NCBI GenBank assembly: GCA_017551705.1
Contig: JAFZLA010000083.1
Coordinates: 1-33,646, forward strand
From: Treponema sp.
GTDB taxonomy: Bacteria > Spirochaetota > Spirochaetia > Treponematales > Treponemataceae
Length of the DNA stretch: 33,646 nucleotides
Direction: 5' to 3'
This document shows, piece after piece, positions 28,754-33,646 of this stretch. Positions within the stretch are counted from its first letter, which is position 1. Each line of letters starts with the position of its first letter. A model generated the notes under the pieces. It had not been told where the DNA came from and searched no databases. It was given only the letters and a program-made list of their open reading frames with translations. The translations under genes and the position numbers were made by a program.

Positions 28754-28784
28754 CGCCCGCGGCTCTTGACGCGGGCGTTTTTTT
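28754..28784 (+). terminator. Intrinsic terminator of leuB
   Basis: A perfect 8-bp GC-only stem CGCCCGCG (28754-28761) with CGCGGGCG (28770-28777), an 8-nt loop and seven T (28778-28784). It is the clearest rho-independent terminator in the window. The promoter of the next gene begins inside its loop. Confidence 0.88.
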
Positions 28785-28794
28785 ATACTATAAT
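28766..28794 (+). promoter_or_regulatory. Promoter of the foldase-maf unit
   Basis: TTGACG (28766-28771), 17-nt spacer, perfect TATAAT (28789-28794). The -35 lies in the loop and right arm of the leuB terminator hairpin. The leader is about 30 nt with AAGGTG (28821-28826), six nt before the ATG at 28833. Confidence 0.75.
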
Positions 28795-28832
28795 ATATAG
28801 CAAACTTTACTCAAAATTTTAAGGTGTCTTTT

Positions 28833-30332
28833 ATGAAAAAAGGTCTTTACAGCATCGGCGGCATTGTCATTTTGCTCATCGCCGCCTTTATTTTTGTTTT
28901 GGTTCCAGCTCTTGCCGGAGGAACAAGCGCAAACCGCTTGCCCGCTTACGGAAGCTACGACGGAGTTCCCATCAAGTTTGAGGAAGGAACGGAATTCCAC
29001 TCGCTTGCGATGCAGGCCGTACAGAGAATGGAACAGCAGGGCTACAGCTTTAACGGCGACTACGCCTCCTTCTTCTACTCAATGGCTTTTAGCCAAGCCT
29101 TCAACCAAGTTGTCGGCCCGATGGCCCTTCGCGACTTGACCGCCAAAAGCGGCTGGATTGCGCCGGACACTGCCGTCGACCGCGCCCTTATCAACCAGTT
29201 TTACAACGAAAGCGGAGAGTTCTCGCAAGCCCTTTACAATGCCACAAGCGACGACACAAAGCGCAAAAACCAAGAGCAAGTTGTCAAAGCTCTTGACGCC
29301 GGTCGTTCTTACGAAGACCTCTTTGGCTCCTTCTCTTCTGTAAAAGAAACAAAGTTGTACGGCCTTAAGACTTCTTCGGCTGAATTGGAATTTATCCGCA
29401 AAATGGGAAGCGATGTCCGCGAGTTTGAATACGCCGCTTTCAGCATGAAAACTCTTCCCGACCAAGAGATAAAGAATTTCGCGCAAAAGAACGCCGACAA
29501 GTTGGCAAAATATGATCTCTGCGTAATCACAGTGAACGACGAAGCCAAGGCCAAGGACGTTCTCAAGAGAATCAACAACTCGGAGATAACTTTCGAAGAC
29601 GCCGTCACCTCATACTCTACAAAAATCGCCGGCGACACAGAGAACGGAAAAATCTCACAGAACCGCGCCTATCAAATCGAAACCCTCTTCAAGAACAAGG
29701 AGCAGGTTTCAGAAATCACATCGCTTGCAAAAGACGCCGTTTCCGCTCCAGTAGAGTTGAACTCTTCTTGGGCCATTTTCAAATGCCTGGGCGACAGCGC
29801 TAAGATTGACGTTGACAACGACGAAGACTTCCAGGCCGCAAAGACATACCTCTTTGCCAACGAAAAAGGCTTTGTTCAAGACTACTACACAGCAAAGGCC
29901 AACGACTTTATTGCGGCCGCCGCCGCCAACGGCTTCAACGAAGCGTGCAGAAAGTTCGAAATCACAAAAGACACAACTCCATCGTTCGCGCTCAACTGGA
30001 ACAATCAAACATTGATCGGAAGATCCGCCTTGGAAGACAAAGAAGCCCTAAAGGGAGCCTCTATAAATGAAGCCTTCCTTAAAGCCGCTTTCAAGTTGAA
30101 CAAGGGCGAAATTTCCGCCCCGCTCGTGCTTTCTTCAACAGACAATGTCGTTGTTTTGCGCTGCGTCGAAGTTGGCCAAGGCGGAACGGCTGCCGAAGAC
30201 GCGGCCCGCCTTATCGGACCCGAAATCGCCAACGCCGACTCAGTCGTAGTTAACTCAGCGATTCAAAACAGCCCAAAGATCAAGTCAAACTCAGCCGAGT
30301 TCATGGCTGTTTTTACAGGTGAAAAGCAGTAA
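28833..30332 (+). CDS. Membrane-anchored SurA/PpiD-like foldase with degenerate parvulin domains
   Basis: A 499-residue protein with one N-terminal membrane anchor (about 5-29, GGIVILLIAAFIFVLVPAL), the rest probably periplasmic. The start is the ATG at 28833 with AAGGTG upstream; the GTG at 28824 is part of that site. A SurA-N-like helical region (about 40-190) is followed by a parvulin-like segment (about 210-310) and the second half of another near 385-455 (LNKGEISAPLVL). The parvulin hallmark GGdLG is replaced by NGKIS after the first segment, so isomerase activity is doubtful and a chaperone role for exported proteins is more likely. It belongs to the PpiD/SurA group often annotated as peptidylprolyl isomerase in treponemes. 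The maf-like gene follows 5 nt later. Confidence 0.75.
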   Translation: MKKGLYSIGGIVILLIAAFIFVLVPALAGGTSANRLPAYGSYDGVPIKFEEGTEFHSLAMQAVQRMEQQGYSFNGDYASFFYSMAFSQAFNQVVGPMALRDLTAKSGWIAPDTAVDRALINQFYNESGEFSQALYNATSDDTKRKNQEQVVKALDAGRSYEDLFGSFSSVKETKLYGLKTSSAELEFIRKMGSDVREFEYAAFSMKTLPDQEIKNFAQKNADKLAKYDLCVITVNDEAKAKDVLKRINNSEITFEDAVTSYSTKIAGDTENGKISQNRAYQIETLFKNKEQVSEITSLAKDAVSAPVELNSSWAIFKCLGDSAKIDVDNDEDFQAAKTYLFANEKGFVQDYYTAKANDFIAAAAANGFNEACRKFEITKDTTPSFALNWNNQTLIGRSALEDKEALKGASINEAFLKAAFKLNKGEISAPLVLSSTDNVVVLRCVEVGQGGTAAEDAARLIGPEIANADSVVVNSAIQNSPKIKSNSAEFMAVFTGEKQ

Positions 30333-30337
30333 TTTTC

Positions 30338-32110
30338 ATGGCTGACAACGAGCCTGTTTTAGTGGAGGCCGCTTCTTCCGCGCAATCGGAGGGAGCGACC
30401 TTTACCCTTCAATACAAAAACCGTTTTCTTTATTCAAAATACAATCCACAAAAAAACATTCTTCAAGCGGTTCAAAATTTAAGCCTTTTGCCAGGAACTT
30501 TGGTCCTAGCCTTTTCGCCGGCCCTCTTTTACGGCTTTGCGGAATTGCAAGAAAAATGCCGCGCGTCTGGTTCAGAAATTTTGTGCGTTGAGGCGGATCC
30601 AGCTCTCCATGCCTTTGCCCAAAAGGCCATGCAGGACCAAAAATTGGCCGCGACTCTGCTTGACTTAGACAAAAACACTCCGGCCGGCCTTGACGAATTT
30701 TTTGGAAACGCTCAAAAAAAGTTTCGCCGCGTCATAAGGCTTGACCTAAGCGCGGGCGCCTCGCTTGAGCCGGATTTTTACAAAAACTTTTTTGAATGCG
30801 CGCAAAACATCGTCGCGGCCTTTTGGAAAAACCGCTTGACCTTGGTCCGCCTTGGCCGCCTTTACAGCAAAAATCTTTTTAAGAATTTGATTCCTGCGGC
30901 GGCCAGCCCTGCCTTTGAAGCGTTTGAGAGGACCGTCCAAAAGCCTATATTGGTTTGCGGCGCCGGAGAAAGCCTTGACGAACTAACAAAAGCGGCCGCC
31001 ATTAACGGGCGCTTCTTTGTTCTTGCTGTGGACGCGGCCGTTCCCGCCCTGACAAGCGCCGGCATAAAAATCGACGCGATCGCCGCCACAGAAAGCCAAT
31101 GGGCAATCGAAAAAGCCTACATCGGCCTAAAAGGCGCGGCGCAAATGACAAAGGCGCGCAAGCCAAAAGAGCGCGCGGCGGACAAAAATTTTTGTCAGGA
31201 CCAAGATTGCGGTCCGCTCTTTTTGTTCGACCTTACCTCTCGCGCAAATCTTCCCCGCCGCTTTGACAAAAACCGCGCCTTTTATTTTAGCCAATTCGAC
31301 AAAAACAACTTTTTGGACCGTCTAGCCAAAAACGGACTCCTGCCCAAAATCGCGCCGCCGCTCGGCTCGATAGGCCTTACCGCAACATATCTAGCCTTGC
31401 TTTTAAGAAAAGACCCAAGCGTTCCGGTTTGCGTCTTGGGCTTGGACTTTTCGTTTAGCGCAGGAAGAACGCACGCTTTGGAAAGCGCGCAAAGCAAGGC
31501 CCTTTACATCAACTCCAACCGTCTGCGCCCTTCCTCCAATTTCGCGGCGGCTTTTGGATTGGGAAGCGAAAAAATTTTGGGAAAAGACGGCAGGCCGGCC
31601 TGGTCCACAAAAAACCTTTTGGGCTACGCGGCGCTCTTTAAGCAATTCTTTGCAAAGGCGCAAAATCTTTTTGATTTGGGAAAAAGCGGCTTGGACTTGG
31701 GCTTAAAAAGAAAAACGCTTTGGGATATGGAGGCGGCGGCCTCAACCGATTTAAGCCTTGCAAGCAATCCATGCGCTAACAGCAATTTGGACGCCGTCTC
31801 AAACGATTCTGGGCTTGCAAACGATTCCAGTTGCGTCCAAAACGCCCGCGATTTTTTGCGCGGAGAGTTGGCCGGCTTGCGCGCGCTGGCAGACTTGCTT
31901 TCTAACGGAGATAAGTCAGAGGCGCGGGACAAATCAATTACGCTTGACGAGCAAATATCGCGCGCGCTTTTAGGCCGCGAATACCTTTACTTGCACTTTC
32001 CTGACGGAACGGAGCCCAGCCTTGAGCGCAGCTTTTTGACGCGGGTCCGAAGCCAAATCGATTTCTTTGCCAAGGACATAGAAACGGCATTGGCCGCCGC
32101 CCAGTCTTAG
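30338..32110 (+). CDS. Maf-like (DUF115, 6-hydroxymethylpterin diphosphokinase MptE-like) protein
   Basis: A 590-residue cytosolic protein. The central region carries the DUF115 marks: ILVCGAGESLDELTKAA near 204-220 (the usual GAGPSLD), VDAAVPALTSAGIKIDAI, APPLGSIGLTATYLALLL (usually GSV-type) and VCVLGLDFSFSAGRTHA. Motility-associated factors with this domain add nonulosonic acids or related sugars to flagellin in Campylobacter and others; spirochaete flagellins are also glycosylated. The N-terminal 190 residues resemble the Rossmann-like half of Maf proteins, and about 480-520 is a Ser/Asn-rich linker. A role in flagellin or surface glycosylation fits the glycan locus 3 kb upstream, but is inferred. 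It starts 5 nt after the foldase stop without a clear ribosome site. It is convergent with lepA, with 30 nt between stop codons and no convincing terminator. Confidence 0.78.
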   Translation: MADNEPVLVEAASSAQSEGATFTLQYKNRFLYSKYNPQKNILQAVQNLSLLPGTLVLAFSPALFYGFAELQEKCRASGSEILCVEADPALHAFAQKAMQDQKLAATLLDLDKNTPAGLDEFFGNAQKKFRRVIRLDLSAGASLEPDFYKNFFECAQNIVAAFWKNRLTLVRLGRLYSKNLFKNLIPAAASPAFEAFERTVQKPILVCGAGESLDELTKAAAINGRFFVLAVDAAVPALTSAGIKIDAIAATESQWAIEKAYIGLKGAAQMTKARKPKERAADKNFCQDQDCGPLFLFDLTSRANLPRRFDKNRAFYFSQFDKNNFLDRLAKNGLLPKIAPPLGSIGLTATYLALLLRKDPSVPVCVLGLDFSFSAGRTHALESAQSKALYINSNRLRPSSNFAAAFGLGSEKILGKDGRPAWSTKNLLGYAALFKQFFAKAQNLFDLGKSGLDLGLKRKTLWDMEAAASTDLSLASNPCANSNLDAVSNDSGLANDSSCVQNARDFLRGELAGLRALADLLSNGDKSEARDKSITLDEQISRALLGREYLYLHFPDGTEPSLERSFLTRVRSQIDFFAKDIETALAAAQS

Positions 32111-32140
32111 GCTTGCAAAAAGTTTTCTTTCAGCCCAATC

Positions 32141-33646
32141 TTAGCTGGGGTCGTCTTCGTCGGACTTAAGCACGGCAAGGAAGGCCGACTGCGGCAGCTC
32201 CACATCGCCAATCATCTTCATACGCTTTTTGCCCTCTTTTTGCTTTTCCAAAAGCTTTCTTTTTCTGGTGATGTCGCCGCCGTAGCATTTTGCAAGAACG
32301 TCCTTTCGGACAGGGTTGACGGTTTCGCGGGCGATGATTTGGCTTCCAATCGCGCCCTGGATGGCAACCTTAAATTGCTGGCGGGAAATCTCTCCCTTAA
32401 GCCTATGGCAAACCTTGTGGGCTTGCAGCGAGGCGTTGTCCTTAAAGCACAATTGGCTCAAGGCGTCGACGCTCTTTCCGTTGAGCAAAATGTCAAGCTT
32501 GACAAGCTCGGTTGGCTTGTAGCCTATGACCTCGTAGTCAAAGCTGGCGTAGCCGCGGCTGTAGCTCTTTAGCCTGTCGTAAAAGTCAAAGAGAACTTCC
32601 GACAAAGGCATTTCGTAACTAAGCTCGGCGCGCTTTTCGTCAAGGTACTGCATGTTGGTTTGGACGCCGCGCTTTTCGTTGCACAAGGCCATGATTTGTC
32701 CGATGTATTCTCCGGGCGTGATGATCGAAGCCTTGATGTAAGGCTCTTCAGCGGCCCTGATTTTTCCTTCGGGATATTCCGAGGGATTGTCGATAAAAGT
32801 CTCCTCGCCGTTAGACAGGGTTATTTTGTAACGGACGCTGGGCGCGGTAAAAATCACGCTTTGGTTAAAGTCGCGCTCCAAACGCTCCTCAATGATTTCC
32901 AAGTGCAAGAGACCCAAAAAGCCGCATCTAAAGCCGTTTCCAAGCGCGATTGAATTGTCCTTTTCGTAAACCAAGCTGGCGTCGTTAAGGCGCAACTTTT
33001 CCATGCTGTCCCGCAATTCCTCGTAGTCGTTTGAGTCAAGGGGATAAATCGAAGAATAAACGACGGGCTTCACTTCTTTAAATCCAGGAAGGGGCTCTGC
33101 GGCGGGATTGGCCGACAAGGTAATCGTGTCGCCGACTTTGACGTCCTGGACGGTCTTGATTCCCGCGATGATGTAGCCTACGTCTCCAGCTTCCAAATAG
33201 CCGGTGTCCTCGTACTTGATTTTAAAGACGCCTATGTTCTCGACCTTGTACTCGGTTCCGTTGCTCATCATCTTTATCGTGTCGCCGGCCTTTATCGTTC
33301 CCTGCATCACGCGAATGTGAACAATTACGCCGCGGAAGGCGTCGTAGTGGCAGTCAAAAATCAAGGCTTGCGCGGGCGCTTTGACGTCTCCGCTTGGCGG
33401 CGGAAAAAGAGTCACGATGGCTTCCATCAAATCGTCGATGCCTTGGCCTGTCTTGGCGCTGACCAATTGCGCTTCTTCGGGCAAAAGGCCCAAGTCGTGG
33501 TCGATTTGTTTTTTTACGCCCTCGATGTCGGCGCTTGGAAGGTCGATTTTGTTTATTACAGGAACGATCGTAAGGTTTTTCTCAAGCGCCATGTACATAT
33601 TTCTTACGGTTTGCGACTCAAAGCCTTGGGAAGCGTCGATCAACAA
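32141..33646 (-). CDS. lepA: Elongation factor 4 (LepA), 3' part
   Basis: Ribosome back-translocating GTPase, also linked to ribosome assembly. The 501 codons present run to the right edge of the window. The first about 100 residues, with the P-loop and switch I, lie beyond it, compared with about 600 for the family. Visible: LIDASQGFESQTV (end of the G3 region), G4 NKIDLPSADIE, G5 VSAKTGQGIDDLM, domain II from about residue 90 of this fragment, EFG-like domains (GNGFRCGFLGLLHLEIIEERL) and the LepA-specific tail GGDITRKRKLLEKQKEGKKR followed by ELPQSAFLAVLKSDEDD. The reading frame is intact. The apparent first codon is a TTG inside the gene, not a start. Confidence 0.97.
   Translation of the reverse strand: MLIDASQGFESQTVRNMYMALEKNLTIVPVINKIDLPSADIEGVKKQIDHDLGLLPEEAQLVSAKTGQGIDDLMEAIVTLFPPPSGDVKAPAQALIFDCHYDAFRGVIVHIRVMQGTIKAGDTIKMMSNGTEYKVENIGVFKIKYEDTGYLEAGDVGYIIAGIKTVQDVKVGDTITLSANPAAEPLPGFKEVKPVVYSSIYPLDSNDYEELRDSMEKLRLNDASLVYEKDNSIALGNGFRCGFLGLLHLEIIEERLERDFNQSVIFTAPSVRYKITLSNGEETFIDNPSEYPEGKIRAAEEPYIKASIITPGEYIGQIMALCNEKRGVQTNMQYLDEKRAELSYEMPLSEVLFDFYDRLKSYSRGYASFDYEVIGYKPTELVKLDILLNGKSVDALSQLCFKDNASLQAHKVCHRLKGEISRQQFKVAIQGAIGSQIIARETVNPVRKDVLAKCYGGDITRKRKLLEKQKEGKKRMKMIGDVELPQSAFLAVLKSDEDDPS

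Noticed and set aside
28824-28832. GTG start for the foldase
   Set aside because: The GTG belongs to the AAGGTG ribosome site placed correctly for the ATG at 28833.
32111-32140. Possible terminator between the maf-like gene and lepA
   Set aside because: Only a 4-bp CCCA/TGGG stem with an 8-nt loop can be drawn and no T-tract follows at the right distance.

Overview
The window is about 50% GC, gene-dense and shows no mobile elements, rRNA, tRNA or CRISPR. The gene set best fits a spirochaete of the Treponema type: a fused 2-aminoethylphosphonate (AEP) cytidylyltransferase/AEP transaminase like that of Treponema denticola, a Maf-like (DUF115) protein, a citramalate synthase of the spirochaete/Geobacter kind, and small surface-sugar operons. 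The genus is inferred from protein resemblance only, without a database search. LAYOUT: (1) 1-144, AT-rich, two tandem sigma-70-type promoters firing left out of the window. (2) deoD (purine nucleoside phosphorylase), minus strand. (3) A two-gene plus-strand envelope unit: a 2022-residue lipoprotein alpha-2-macroglobulin with an intact thioester motif, translationally coupled to pbpC. (4) A six-gene plus-strand operon, 9262-15535: manC, a GT4 glycosyltransferase, hddA, gmhA, an hddC-gmhB fusion and a second GT4 enzyme. This is the whole route from sedoheptulose-7-phosphate to GDP-D-glycero-alpha-D-manno-heptose, plus GDP-mannose. (5) A minus-strand pair, rfbA (dTDP-glucose) and a GT4 enzyme. 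(6) A divergent plus-strand operon, 17657-27548: a TagB/TagF-like phosphotransferase, PEP mutase with a TagD-like N-terminal domain, phosphonopyruvate decarboxylase, the AEP cytidylyltransferase-transaminase fusion, a YidC-like/alkaline-phosphatase-superfamily membrane fusion, and cimA. (7) leuB with its own strong promoter and an intrinsic terminator. (8) A membrane-anchored SurA/PpiD-like foldase and a Maf-like protein. (9) The 3' part of lepA, minus strand, cut by the right edge. HOW IT FITS TOGETHER: regions 4-6 look like one surface-glycan locus. It makes three or four activated donors (GDP-mannose, GDP-heptose, a dTDP-sugar, CMP-AEP), has three glycosyltransferases, and has two candidate enzymes (TagF-like and YidC/sulfatase-fold) for moving a phosphonate or phospho-substituent onto a glycan at the membrane. 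The most interesting candidates for undescribed biology are the YidC-domain/phosphotransferase fusion, whose insertase-like domain lacks the groove arginine, and the TagF-like protein as a possible CMP-AEP-dependent phosphonate transferase. At the regulatory level, three genes that start transcription units (deoD, manC, rfbA) have a -10-like box only 6-8 nt before the ATG, suggesting leaderless mRNAs.
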